Below, in pieces: positions 51,301-60,432 of a DNA stretch of 64,000 nt. The position numbers and the translations under genes are program-made. Within the stretch, counting starts at the first letter, position 1; the number at the start of each line of letters is the position of its first letter. Below the pieces are notes generated by a model. It did no database searches. It saw nothing but the letters and a program-made list of their open reading frames with translations, and was not told where the DNA came from. The stretch comes from Branchiostoma belcheri (lineage: Eukaryota; Chordata; Leptocardii; Amphioxiformes; Branchiostomatidae), in NCBI RefSeq assembly GCF_001625305.1, contig NW_017804587.1:821045-885044 (forward strand), read 5' to 3'.

Positions 51301-52207
51301 ATCAAAAGATTTTGGGCCTAATTTCTGGATTTGGAGGTAGAAAACTTATAAAATTTCCATTTGTAAGTTATGTTGTGTTGATGCAACCATTTAGATTTTG
51401 AATTCTATTTCCAATATTGACAAGGAAGTCAAATACAAGGAAACTATTCTAAGAGTAAGAGGAAGTAGGTTAAACAAAATATCCAGTTTCTTGGATCTAT
51501 TGATAATTTTTTTTTTTTGGTACACGCAAATTGAAAATATAAGTATTCTTTCTAGCAAAAACAATTTGACTAGATTGAAGTTTTACATTCCAACAAAATC
51601 AAAACACCAGTCATTCAAGGAAACCCAACCTTTTTTTACTTCAAGGTTCTAGCACTTATTTATAATTGTTACAGCAAAGAGTTGCAAGCTCTAATATTAA
51701 ATGAATGTACCCCAAAAAATATTTCTCAAAAGGAAAGTAATAAAGACTAAAAAACCAGGACTTTGTCATAATTTTTCTAAGTTTTGCTTGAGAACAAAAG
51801 ACACAAACAGCTGAACAATGCAGCGGGCCTCTCCCCACCTGGCGCAACCAGGATGCAACGCAATACATTAGTCAGCATGACGTCATGTCCAGAAGAAAGG
51901 ACCTGGGCGCATTTCGGGGCCGCGCGGTCTACCACCACATTTTCTCACAATTTCAACCACACACTTCAAATTACAACCTTATATACTTTTGTACATGAAA
52001 TATAAGCGTATCTAGAATTGATACGTGCGGTTATATGTGACATATCGGGTATATTTGGCGAAAAACTGGCTAGCCACGTGGAGAGCGCGCCAAGCGGTAT
52101 CCGAGCTGATACTCACCATCGTCGAGCTTGATGATTTTGGCCATTTTTCTGGAAATTCCGGCGAAATTGCGAGCTAGAATCCTTGTCGGTAGAAAGACGG
52201 TGCTCAT
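39291..52207 (-). CDS. YRDC: YRDC, threonylcarbamoyl-AMP synthase (first enzyme of tRNA t6A37 formation)
   Basis: Minus-strand exons: 52207-52117, 47030-46832, 46404-46170, 42750-42614, then one of two last exons, 40808-40724 or 39378-39291. Phases agree, giving 248 or 249 residues (human 279). The enzyme makes threonylcarbamoyl-AMP from threonine, bicarbonate and ATP; the KEOPS complex or mitochondrial OSGEPL1 then transfers the group to A37 of ANN-decoding tRNAs. Visible signatures: PTDTIYGL (53-60), KGRNTSKP, LLPGPVTVV, VGIRVP, TSAN (161-164) and LDGG. The first 26 residues are basic, lack acids and look like a mitochondrial presequence. ATG 52207 is used because the open frame upstream has no ATG. 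The donor of exon 2 (AAG/GTCGGG) is weak. Exon borders carry tandem partial copies, listed separately. It is head to head with CDK5RAP1. Confidence 0.95.
39545..39656. mobile_element. Family C palindromic MITE, intact
   Basis: TAGCCTGGTTACCAAACC and GGTTTGGTAACCAGGCTA are exact inverse ends. The arms continue through TATAGCTCC and GGAGCTATA around a 30-base loop. It lies between the two YRDC last exons. Confidence 0.9.
40724..40808 (-). CDS. YRDC: YRDC alternative last exon, proximal
   Basis: The acceptor TGTTCACAG is followed by 85 nt ending in TGA. It encodes CGYKSTVEILSSKYDLKDVT and then EYILPARN, homologous to the end of vertebrate YRDC. Its 5' border is duplicated upstream near 40970-41080 (CGTACCCACTGTGAACA block). 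Confidence 0.88.
40795..41085 (-). repeat. Duplicated 5' border region of the proximal YRDC last exon
   Basis: GTACCCACTGTGAACA, then GGACCACA, CTTCAACACTTACC and ATTAGAAGTAAA occur in this order at 40802-40920 and again at 40978-41090. The second unit includes only about 8 bases matching the exon. Confidence 0.75.
42465..42640 (-). repeat. Duplicated 3' border of YRDC exon 4
   Basis: GTGTTGTATAC, CATC and ACTCTCAGCA occur at 42473-42503 and, as the true donor and exon end, at 42599-42630. CTCACAAGGTCT upstream is copied too. The period is about 127 bp. Confidence 0.75.
42700..43018 (-). repeat. Three copies of the 5' border of YRDC exon 4
   Basis: The true border (42750) and two copies (about 42855-42895 and 42938-42975) contain the first 13 codons of exon 4. 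In those codons every difference among copies is synonymous (CCG/CCA/CCC, CAC/CAT, CTG/TTG, GTC/GTG/GTA). Intron sequence with GTATCAGTCATGGATAGAAC is copied in at least two units. Confidence 0.88.
43029..45172. mobile_element. Palindromic MITE split by a pogo-like element
   Basis: The left flank CTGGAGTGCTGCTTCTTGCC (43031-43050) matches the inverse of the right flank near 45150-45172 (AGAAGCAGCACTCTAG), so the pogo-like insertion at 43059-45111 split an older hairpin element. Confidence 0.7.
43059..45111. mobile_element. 2.05-kb pogo/Tigger-like non-autonomous DNA transposon
   Basis: Both ends carry CAGTACCGTTCGCGTTATAG in inverse orientation (23 bp exact), and similarity continues through CCGTTACTAACG. 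TA flanks both sides (43057-43058 and 45112-45113). CAGT termini and TA duplication fit the pogo branch of Tc1/mariner. Subterminal short repeats differ at each end: TTTTCCGTTAC at the left, TTTTCTAACCATTTTCTGACGA-type at the right. The centre is CpG-rich with CCAATCAC and CCAATCAG boxes near 43960-43995. No transposase was found. It lies in YRDC intron 3. Confidence 0.75.
45355..46265 (-). repeat. Six copies of a 96-nt YRDC exon 3 segment, open and with splice signals
   Basis: Copies: 45355-45450, 45503-45598, 45690-45785, 45850-45945, 46010-46105 and the genuine exon end 46170-46265. Unit spacing is 148, 187, 160, 160 and 160 bp. Each copy encodes 32 residues from HKFMRQLAE to NTIDIQ, including the TSAN motif, with no stop. 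Each ends in CAG/GT(G/T)AGT. Upstream of most extra copies is a pyrimidine-rich stretch ending in AG at the first codon (TCTCAG for copy 2). Differences are mostly third-position and silent; amino-acid changes are A to T (copy 1), A to E (copy 4) and T to A (copy 5). Confidence 0.93.
46433..46512. repeat. Hairpin in YRDC intron 2
   Basis: TTTAGAGTTAAAACTTTAGA and TCC pair with GGATCCAAAGTTTTCACTCT and AAA. The loop holds a nested CTCTCACCT/AGGTGAGAG hairpin. Confidence 0.75.
46985..47432 (-). repeat. Four copies of the 5' border of YRDC exon 2
   Basis: The true border (CATGT/CTGGGTTAAAGG at 47026-47042) recurs near 47215, 47320 and 47415. Each copy carries up to 14 codons of the exon start (M, I or A, EKQLSMAAKSLQ) plus the acceptor. 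Copies 2 and 3 are nearly all silent changes; copy 4 is more eroded. Between copies 1 and 2 a subrepeat TCAAAGGTCAGTTTTCAGCA occurs four times (47050-47145). Confidence 0.88.
47440..52116. other. YRDC intron 1, mostly unassigned
   Basis: A 5.1-kb intron with few recognised elements: the hairpin at 49422-49534 and a diverged family A relative at about 50765-50890 (CGAAACCAGCCTCAAAAAGG, then GGTAGAGACTAGG). The rest is AT-rich with no supported exon. Confidence 0.5.
49422..49534. mobile_element. Small palindromic MITE
   Basis: TTAGTAGAACATTCATCAAT with CACTGTTTTTGAAAGG-type arm pairs with CCTTTCAAAAACAGT and GATGAATGTTCTACTAA. The loop holds GGAGGTACGTG. The termini TTAGTAGAAC and GTTCTACTAA are exact inverse. 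Confidence 0.85.
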
Positions 52208-52985
52208 GCGCTTCTGCTGGTCGAATTTGGCTGGAATGTGTCCGGGGATTCGGCTGCCAGACGGGAAAAAGTTCGCTTGCACAATAGAAAGAGTGTTTTC
52301 ATCAGCTCCTTGCCGCCATATTTGAGCTGGTAGGGAAAATGTGGGGGTTTATATGTCTCAGGGATAATCCATTGATAAACAAACTTGGTCCCGCATTAAT
52401 GTAATGTACGATCATTAGCGCATTTACTAACAAATGTAAATATCAAATATCTAACACTCAAAGTTTCCATGAAAAAAATCTGGTCAAAAGGTATAACTTT
52501 GCTAAAATAAGCAGTTCCCCGTTTGCTCAGTGGAGTAATAATGATTTGCCCCTTATTAATGCCGCAACTTTCTTCTCTCTGATTGGTCAGATTTGAGGAC
52601 GGTCGGATTTCGCGCTTTGTGATTGGTCGATTTTGTAGAGACGAATTTCCTTTTCCCGCCAAAGCATACATAGATAGTTTTACGACAGTTATTGTGGCTT
52701 TATTCGAGTAAAGGCTATCAAAGAGTCTTATTCCTCTTGAAATGATCATTAAAAACAATGCTGGCAATAACAATAAGCCTAAAATTTAGCAAAACTTCAT
52801 GATATTTGCATAAATTGGTACTAGCAGCTATTGCCGCAAAACGGGTTGATTTATTTCCAAGATGGCCGCCTTCATGTGAATTTTTGGCAAGCTGCAGTCG
52901 ACGTTTTAAGTTTACTCCTCGTGTGGTCGATCCTGACTTTTTATGATCCACAGAAAGCGCCTATTTAATTCCTGACAAACCAAAG
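52208..52985. promoter_or_regulatory. Shared bidirectional promoter region of YRDC and CDK5RAP1
   Basis: The two start codons are 778 bp apart on opposite strands. Visible motifs: two inverted CCAAT boxes (GATTGGTCAG at 52581, GATTGGTCGA at 52621), a TTTCCCGCC E2F-like site near 52652, a YY1-like AAGATGGCCGCC at 52859 on the CDK5RAP1 side and ATGGCGGCA (minus strand, about 52311-52319) on the YRDC side. No TATA box is evident. Such a set is typical of housekeeping promoters; transcription starts are not mapped. Confidence 0.65.
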
Positions 52986-55900
52986 ATGTATTCTACACGT
53001 TTAAGACTGAGCCTAATCGCTTCTATGCGACCTTATTGGTCTGTACAACAAAAGTTACAAGGTCAAAAAATTATTCGAACTTGCTGTGCTGGTCACGGTT
53101 CCGACAAAGTAACAACAAACTCTTCAACTTCAACGAAGTTAAAGCAGGATGGTCCGTCATTACAAGACTTTTTGAAACACTCGGTAGAAGAATTGAGACC
53201 AGTAGAGATCGGGGAACAAGACACAGTGCCATACTTGAACGAAAACGATGTTTGGGGAGGAAGGAGGAAGGTTTATTTCGAGACGTATGGATGTCAGATG
53301 AACGTCAGTGACACGGAAATCGCCTGGTCCGTTCTGAAGGACAGTGGCTACCAGAGGACGGAATCAGTTAACGGTAACTATCCCTATATATTTAGCTTAA
53401 CTGTTACTTATATCAAAGGAATACAGTATGCGTTCTTGCATTTTATATGATGTCATTGCATCATAAACTTTTGTGTTTGATAATCCTGATGCAACTAAGT
53501 GAACTTTGATTTAACTCAATACAGTTACATGATAATGGTTTTTAAATTCCAATATCATTAAGTTTGTTGACCTCTTTAGACTAGTAGTTAGCAAATAGGG
53601 TGCAGGTGACGTTTGTAATATACAATTGTCAATTCTTCTTCCAGGTGGGTCAAAAATTAGCCTAAGGCCACATGCAGCATAAGACAGGAATATTTAGCAG
53701 ATTATCAACCATATATCGACTATCTTACAATTCTTGTGCAGCTAATGTGACACATTCATGTATAACAAAAAGCACTTCTGTTTGCTTCCCAGATGCAGAT
53801 GTGATCCTCGCGGTGACGTGTGCGATCAGGGAAAACGCAGAGCAGAAAATCTGGACCCGACTGCAGCAGTTCCGTGCCATGAAGACCAGGAGGGGCAAAA
53901 ACAGACCTCTGAAAGTCGGTGTCCTGGGTAAGAGTCATCATAGTCTCCACCAGACTCTTTTGCAGGCTGAATAAATAGTAGAAATCAGCCTAAAAAGAAT
54001 GTAGCTCGCCAGAGGTTTGCAAACTGGGCCAGCTAGCCAACTCCCCTGGCTAGCTACATTATTTTTTATATATAATAGGCCGATTTTTACTATTTATTCA
54101 GCCTGCAAAAGAGTCTGGTAAAGTCCTAGCCTGGGTCCTGTCCGATTTGCTATGGGGCGTATATATTGGCACTCCTTGATATTTTTGGCCAGCAAGTGCA
54201 AAGAGCCCCATAGCAAATTGTATGCCACCCAGCCTATAATTTGAGTATAAAGCTAGATGAATGCCAGTATCTAATCTCTTTTGCCCAGTATATGTGGTTA
54301 TGCTTCAAATGAGTTTGTTTCTCTTGACTTCAACTTTTTGAAGCATAAAACTGCTTTGTGAAAAAGTATTAGTAAGGTATGTTTAATGTATTACTAACAG
54401 AAGAGGGGAGTACTAGTATTGGTGCCTACTTTTTATTCACACAGTCGTGGATTACACAGTTGTTGGGTTTTGATAGTCCATAATAACCCTCTATTGTACA
54501 GGTTGTATGGCTGAGAGACTGAAGAAGGATTTGCTGGAGAGAGAAAAGTCAGTGGACCTGATCGCCGGACCCGACGCCTACAGGGACCTTCCCAGGCTGC
54601 TGTCACTCACGTCGTCCGGGCAACGGGCTGCCAACGTGGTGCTCTCATTGGAGGAGACATACGCTGATGTCATGCCTGTTAGGATGAACGCAGCGGCACC
54701 TACAGCCTTTGTGTAAGTTCTAGCTGTACATATCAGGGCTCAAATACTTTTTCTCCATACCTGCACTGGTACAGGTAACAATGAATATTCCCTATACTAC
54801 TGAAAAATTCTACCTACTCCTCTTAGAATTTATGAAGTATGGATCATACTATTGGCATTACATTGTATTTCTACTTCGTCCAACATGTAGGTGGTACCAG
54901 TCCATACACAAATGAAAATCCATATACACTTGTATAAACCCAGTACAATTGGACCAGTGCAGGTAAGGCGCAGGTAGACATCAGAAATGCAAGTTAGGTC
55001 ACCAGAGTAACTGAGTGTATAGCCAGTGTAATGTGGTTTGTTCCATTCTTCCCTGATTTGAAATCTCTCTGATTTTTTTTGTTTCTTCGATCAGCTCCAT
55101 CATGCGGGGCTGTGACAACATGTGCAGCTACTGTATCGTACCTTTCACCCGCGGCAGGGAGAGGAGTCGACCAATCAGGTCAATCCTGGAGGAGGTCTGG
55201 GCACTGTCTGGACAGGTACTGGTTTAGTTTATTAGTTTATCGAAATACCCTTTAGACCCTTTATGGAGATAATCTTCAAGGATACTAGTAATACATGTGA
55301 TGGGATCTTTCAAACCTGCTTTAGGTGTGGCTCTCCTCAAATGCAGAACTTCTGGTTTTACATCCGTCCAAGAGGATCTCCCTAACTGAAGCTCCCCAAC
55401 TGATTTACATACATGTACAAGTAGTACTTGTACATGTATGTAAATCTGTACTAAGTCTTCTGTTTCATACTGTACAATTGAGAATTAAGAATTAATGTCA
55501 GAGGTTAGATCAGAGGACTAATCAAGAGTGTTTAGGTGGCAAGTTGGTCTTGTGGTTAGGGTTGTTGACTTAGAATCTATAGGTTCTGAGATCGAATCCC
55601 TAGCAGGCCAGGCCCCAGTATTTTACCTTTAGGCACCTACATGTATCTTATCACTTGACTCAGGTGTGAATGAGTACCTAGCTTCAGTGAGGGAGGTCCT
55701 CTCGGATGGATGTAAAACCAGAAGTCCTGCATTTGAGGACAGCTACACCTCAAGCACATTTTTATTAAAGATCCACACTTATAAAAAAAAGAGCAAGGGT
55801 CCTTTCCGGTGTGAGTGGTTCAAACCTCAGTCTGATCTCAGGGTTGACATATCATCAGAGATACTAGTAGTCACCACTTATTCATGTCAGTCCTTCCACA

Positions 55901-58900
55901 AATGTGGTAGAACTCTATAGATACCAGTAGCACTTACATGTGCACAGAAAATTTATTTCATTTGGAAAGTAGTCCTGTTCAAGGCTGTTACCCTTGTCAA
56001 AACGCTCAAGGATTGTTTTCTGTTTCTGCAGGGTGTGAAAGAGGTGACATTGCTGGGACAGAACGTCAACAGTTACAGGGACATGTCAGAGCAGCAGCAT
56101 CAGCTGGCAGACAGGCCTACCAACCTCAGCGCTGGGTTTGGCACTATCTACAGGAACAAGAAGGGTATGGGGGATGTGCACCCACTTTTTTTCCTATGCA
56201 TAACACGTGTACAGTGCCTCAGCTTAGCAGCTGTCCCCTTGCTGGGCACTGACTGGTATCACTGAGGTGGCAATTGACACAGTTCTTAAATTTACGTCTG
56301 TCCTTGATACACTTACAGATACATGCATGTACACAACAGATAGTGTTCCTCTCAGTTCAAGGGAAAATTACAGATCAAATTTCGCTCCTTCAATGTAGAA
56401 TGTAGAACAAGAAATCAGTGAATTCAGACTTTCAGGAAGAATTTTTGGTTGTTGTGACCTTCAAGTTCATACACATCCAGAAAGTTGACCTTTGAGTTCA
56501 CAGACATGCAGAAAGTGTTTTCTTGAGCTTCACTGGCATCTGGAACGTGAATGTTTTCCATGAATGTTTTGGAAATGTGTAGGAGGTGCAAGTTATATAT
56601 ACAAAGAGTTACCCCTGTATTCTCCTTGTAGGAGGCCTGCGTTTTTCTGCCCTGTTAGACAGAGTGTCGCAGGTGGACCCAGAGATGAGAGTCCGGTTTG
56701 TCTCCCCACATCCTAAGGACTTTCCTGATGAGGTGAGTTGTAGACATGTCTTTCTATCCAGCCATATATAAAGTTTAAAGTTAAAGCTACATTTTGTAGC
56801 ATCCACACTTTCATAGTAGATTCTACCTGAAACGTCTGTTTTCAAAACCTATCCAGTTACTTATGGAACAGTTGACCAGGTATAGTATATCTCTTTCCTG
56901 GACAGGGCTCAAAGTACTGGGTGCATATGCACCTTAGTGCAGGTAGAATAGGAGCTGAGCAGGTATTTCTGATGTCTGCCTGCACCTAACCTGCACTGAG
57001 CCACAGTTGTATCTGAACAGCTTTTAGTATGATCCATACTTTTGAGTGGTGTAGGTAACATTTGTCTGGAGCAGGTCATTTTCAATGTTACCTGCACTAG
57101 TGCAAGTGTGCAGAAAAAAAGGATTTCGAGATCTACTAAATGTCTGACCATCATCAACACATTCTGATGATCATAATTCGTATATCATCATGTATGCTTC
57201 CAGGTGCTGCAGCTGATCCGAGACAGGCAGAACATCTGCAGCCAGCTGCACCTGCCTGCGCAGAGTGGCTCGTCCCAGGTGCTGCAGAGGATGCGGAGGA
57301 ACCACACCCGCGAGGCCTACCTGGAGCTGGTGCAGCACGTCAGGGAGGTCATTCCAGGTCAGCTGGGCCTGCTAATAGTAATACTAGTGTTGAAATGCCC
57401 CAGTTATAATGTCCAAGTGTTGTCTTACCACACAGAAGTTCACTACAGTGTATAAGATATGCAATGCGTCAGGGAGTTCATTCCAGGTCAGCTGTGCCTG
57501 CTAGTATTGTCAGGGCTCAAAACACCACCTGTATAAGCATGTTAGGGCAGGTAAAATTGGAGCTGTGTAGGCATGTGTTATAATGTCCCAGTGTAGTCTT
57601 ACTACACAGAATTTCAATACAGTGTATAAGAAATACAGGTAAATTTGCTTTCACTAATTGATTTGCAATAAGTTATCCTTGACAAAAGGTGTTAAGAATC
57701 ATCTTAATGTTTTGTATTATAGCAGTTGTCTCTCAGTAAGACACATTGTTTCCGTTTAGAAATTTTATTCAGCCTGACATTGAAAGTGAGGTTCTAAATG
57801 GAAACAATGCGGCTCCAGATGTCTAAGTGAGGGACGACTATGCTGTGAAAGATGTTGGTTAGCTTAAGGATTGAATCCACACTACACCACATACATGTAC
57901 TAAAATACTGACATTCATGTCATGGCTCGTATCTTTATTTTGCCCAGATGTCTCCCTGTCCAGTGACTTCATAGTTGGGTTCTGTGGGGAGACTGAGGAG
58001 GACCATCATCAGACCTTGTCGCTGGCCAGACAAGTCCGATATGACAACGCTTACCTGTTTGCCTATAGTATGAGAAAGGTATATCATACTCAAGTAACTT
58101 CCTGTTGAATTTTATTCTTTCTCAATCATTTTTTCTCACAGCTAGAAAGTGCTCCCTTGTTACACTTAGAAAACAAAATAGAGGCCTTCAATGCTTTTTA
58201 GAGAGCTGAAAGATGAAATGTGGTAACTCAATTTGTTCTAAATGTTCAGAGTGGATAACTCTTTGCCACCAAGTATAGTAGGGGCATCATCACTAGATAG
58301 CTTTAAACAATTTTAGAGTTAAATGTGCAAATACTAGGTGTAATAATGTGTTAGGGGTACTATAGCCAGCTACCGCTGCACCATGTGCTTGCAAAGCTGG
58401 TATGTTTTGCCCTAGTCATACCAGCAATACAGATAGTACAGTACATTACAGACACAGGCCTTTAAGTACCAGAGTAATCAACCAAGGATTGAGGTATTCT
58501 GTGTTCGTATGCTGTATCCTTAACTATCTGTGATGCTCAGAGGTGCATGATTTTTGTTTCTGCACAGAAAACTCACGCCTACCACAAACTCGAGGATGAC
58601 GTGCCAGCAGGTGTGAAACAGCGCCGCCTAGCAGAACTGATCGATGTCTGCAGGCAGGGCATGGCAGAGGCCAACGCAGAAAAAATTGGACAAGTCCATC
58701 TTGTGCTGGTGGAAGGGGTGAGTTTTACGCCCCCCCCCCAAAAGTTACTCAAGCAACTGAATATGATTTTGGAAATGGTCAGACGTTTCAGGTAGCATCC
58801 ACTACCTTTCATCAGTGACACTAGAGAACTTGTGCAGAAATGCAGGACCATTACATTAACAGAAAATTTTAATTAAAATCTCCATTAGTGTTTTACATAT

Positions 58901-59688
58901 AGTGAACACTATTCATGCTAGAGGCCAATGTAGAATATTACACATGGATCATGGATATCGGGTTATTATGGTAGCTAAGCCTATCTATTCTAATCTCAGT
59001 ATGATTTATACATTTATAAAGCAAGATTGTTATTTTCTGCACAGCTCAGCAAAAAGTCCCCTAGTGACCTGGCTGGCAGGAATGATGGGAACACTAAGGT
59101 CATCATACCTAATATGGACATCCCTGAAGAGGTCGGAGGTCAGAAGTGCGCACCAATGAAAGCAGGCGACTATGTTGCAGTTAAGGTGGGTTCAGATTGT
59201 TACTTTCTCAGTTTGTCACTTTTGAATAGCTACAACTGTTACAATTCCTCTATCTTGCCAACAATGGAAAGGCCAGTTGGTCTACCAATTCACAATTTTG
59301 CCTTTATACATACTCATAGGAAATTCAAACCCTACTACTGGATAGATTATGGAAATAATATCCAGTAGTAGAGATTGTGTTTCCTATGAGTATTGTTTAC
59401 CTGGATGTCTAAACATGCCTTTTTAATGTTTGTACATAGTTACTATCAGTTTTAAACTGAACTGTTTATACCAAAATAGAACTACAGCATGAAGCCTGTA
59501 TAATGATGTGACAGCAACTAATTTCTAGGTTATTAGTAAAATTAAAGAAGTTGTTTTTTTTCTTTCTACTTTTTCAGATAACATCGTCCACCTCCCAGGT
59601 GCTGAAGGGCCTTCCATTGGCTCATACCAGCCTGCAGGGGTTTCCCAATATGGAATGGCAGGGGCAGAGAGCAGTCAACAGTGCATGA
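52986..59688 (+). CDS. CDK5RAP1: CDK5RAP1, mitochondrial tRNA methylthiotransferase (ms2i6A37)
   Basis: Exons: 52986-53373, 53793-53927, 54502-54712, 55095-55215, 56032-56164, 56632-56732, 57204-57357, 57948-58078, 58568-58717, 59045-59185, 59578-59688. Every phase matches, giving 591 residues (human 601). A radical-SAM enzyme of the MiaB type that adds a methylthio group to i6A37 of mitochondrial tRNAs. The N-terminal domain has cluster ligands C103 (ETYGCQMN), C139 (VTCAIRE) and C176 (GCMAERL). The radical-SAM triad is C251, C255 and C258 in [25 protein letters not shown]-type C-terminal part follows (VLVEG to DYVAVK). The first 35 residues are basic, consistent with mitochondrial import. 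The 3' border of exon 7 is duplicated in the following intron. Neighbour YRDC, divergent, also acts on A37. Confidence 0.97.
53938..54132. mobile_element. Family A variant with GCAGGCTGAATAAATAG arms
   Basis: CCAGACTCTTTTGCAGGCTG at left pairs with CAGCCTGCAAAAGAGTCTGG at right; the inner CCAACTCCCCTGGCTAGCTA matches the family A centre. CDK5RAP1 intron 2. A partial relative is at 50765-50890. Confidence 0.8.
54127..54236. mobile_element. Family D hairpin, joined to the preceding MITE
   Basis: TAGCCTGGGTCCTGTCCGAT with TTGCTATGGGG pairs with CCCCATAGCAAATTGTATGC and CACCCAGCCTA. Confidence 0.8.
54735..55010. repeat. Interspersed GTGCAGGTAA-family copy
   Basis: It opens CAGGGCTCAAATACTTTTTC, contains CTGCACTGGTACAGGTAACA and GGACCAGTGCAGGTAAGG. 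Relatives start with the same CAGGGCTCAAA at about 56903 and 57510. Confidence 0.6.
55406..55445. repeat. Palindrome of TACATGTAC units
   Basis: TTACATACATGTACAAGTAG and its inverse CTACTTGTACATGTATGTAA overlap at the centre (AGTAGTACTTG). CDK5RAP1 intron 4. Confidence 0.8.
55538..55700 (+). mobile_element. tRNA-derived SINE
   Basis: Head GGTGGCAAGTTGGTCTTGTG with GTTAGGGTT (A-box region) and GAGATCGAATCCCTAGC (diverged B box), then a body with CTTGACTCAGGTGTGAATGA. The head matches 29985-30062. Confidence 0.65.
56900..57120. repeat. Interspersed GTGCAGGTAA-family copy
   Basis: CAGGGCTCAAAGTACTGGGT, GGTGTAGGTAACATTTGTCT and GGAGCAGGTCATTTTCAATG with TTACCTGCAC. The part from 57045 matches 11665-11745. 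Confidence 0.6.
57325..57515 (+). repeat. Duplicated 3' border of CDK5RAP1 exon 7
   Basis: CGTCAGGGAGGTCATTCCAG with GTCAGCTGGGCCTGCTA at 57338-57374 recurs at 57467-57503 with G to T changes, including the donor AG/GTCAGCTG. The CACAGAA(G/T)TTCA and AATACAGTGTATAAGA blocks are copied again to about 57640. Confidence 0.88.
57717..57847. mobile_element. Inverted repeat element with TGTCTCTCAGTAAGAC ends
   Basis: GTCTCTCAGTAAGACA with TTGTTTCCGTTTAGAA pairs with TTCTAAATGGAAACAATG and GATGTCTAAGTGAGGGACGA. A half copy lies at 9625-9715 (CGTCCCTCAGTAAGACATCT). Confidence 0.75.
58290..58450 (+). repeat. TAGCTTTAA...CAGATA interspersed repeat, copy 3
   Basis: TAGATAGCTTTAAACAATTT, then GAGTTAAATGTGCAAA, TAGCCAGCTACCGCTGCACC and ACCAGCAATACAGATA follow the order of the copies at 4535 and 27985. 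Confidence 0.6.
59307..59390. repeat. Hairpin in the last CDK5RAP1 intron
   Basis: TACTCATAGGAAATTCAAAC and CTACTACTGGATA pair with TATCCAGTAGTAG and GTGTTTCCTATGAGTA. Confidence 0.8.
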
Positions 59689-60432
59689 ACAGAACTGTTA
59701 GGGTTAGCATATTGCAGAGCTTGAAAACATACAAAGGAAAGTGATCTTGAATTCTCGATCTTGTTTTAGCTCACTGAAGAGCTTCTCTTCCACTGGTTGT
59801 GACAGAGAATACAGTTGCTATTTACAGGTGCATTGTACCAGGAAAATTCCCCTAGCTCTTTCGGACAAGCCCAATGAACAGTGCTCCGTCTTATTATAAA
59901 GGACTGCTGTCCTTTACAGTAGCTTGCGTGTTTGGTAAGGTGGCACTAAAGAGCTACTCTTCCACTGGTTGTGATAGAGAAAACAAACAAATGCTCTGTG
60001 CAGTATTTACTGGTTCATTGTACCTCGGATATTATACCACCTCAAGTCAAGAAAAGGAATACAAACTTTTCATCAATCCTTAAGTACATTTGCTTAGTTG
60101 CTGATGTTCAATAGTCAACAGAACGAAATATGCAAGAGCAGCCTACTTGGGTCTGACTAAGTATATAACAACTTCTCAAAAGTATAAAACTGTTCTTTCT
60201 CTTATGTTTTGGTACCTTGCGTTATTACACTCCTAATATTTTGTACTCTAAAGTAGAGAATACCTCTGACTTGCATATTCCACACAAAAGTCCTTACTAC
60301 ATTCTGCACTCTGTAAAAAGCTTATCAATACTTCCTGATATATTGGTAGCTTAATATTGGTAATATGATCATATACTGACATATAGATTTTTTTCGCCTC
60401 TCAAAATGGTGACAAGTGTTATCTAACAATGT
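59689..60432. other. Tail-to-tail gap between CDK5RAP1 and the TRIM gene
   Basis: It holds a diverged tandem duplication: CTTCCACTGGTTGTGA(C/T)AGAGAA lies at about 59788 and 59968, with GCATTGTACC or TTCATTGTACC following in each. No clear AATAAA is seen for either gene, and there is no exon. Confidence 0.5.

Noticed and set aside
52208-52282. Longer YRDC N-terminus beginning at 52282
   Set aside because: The codon there is GTG, not ATG; the first in-frame ATG is at 52207 and gives a mitochondrial-type presequence.
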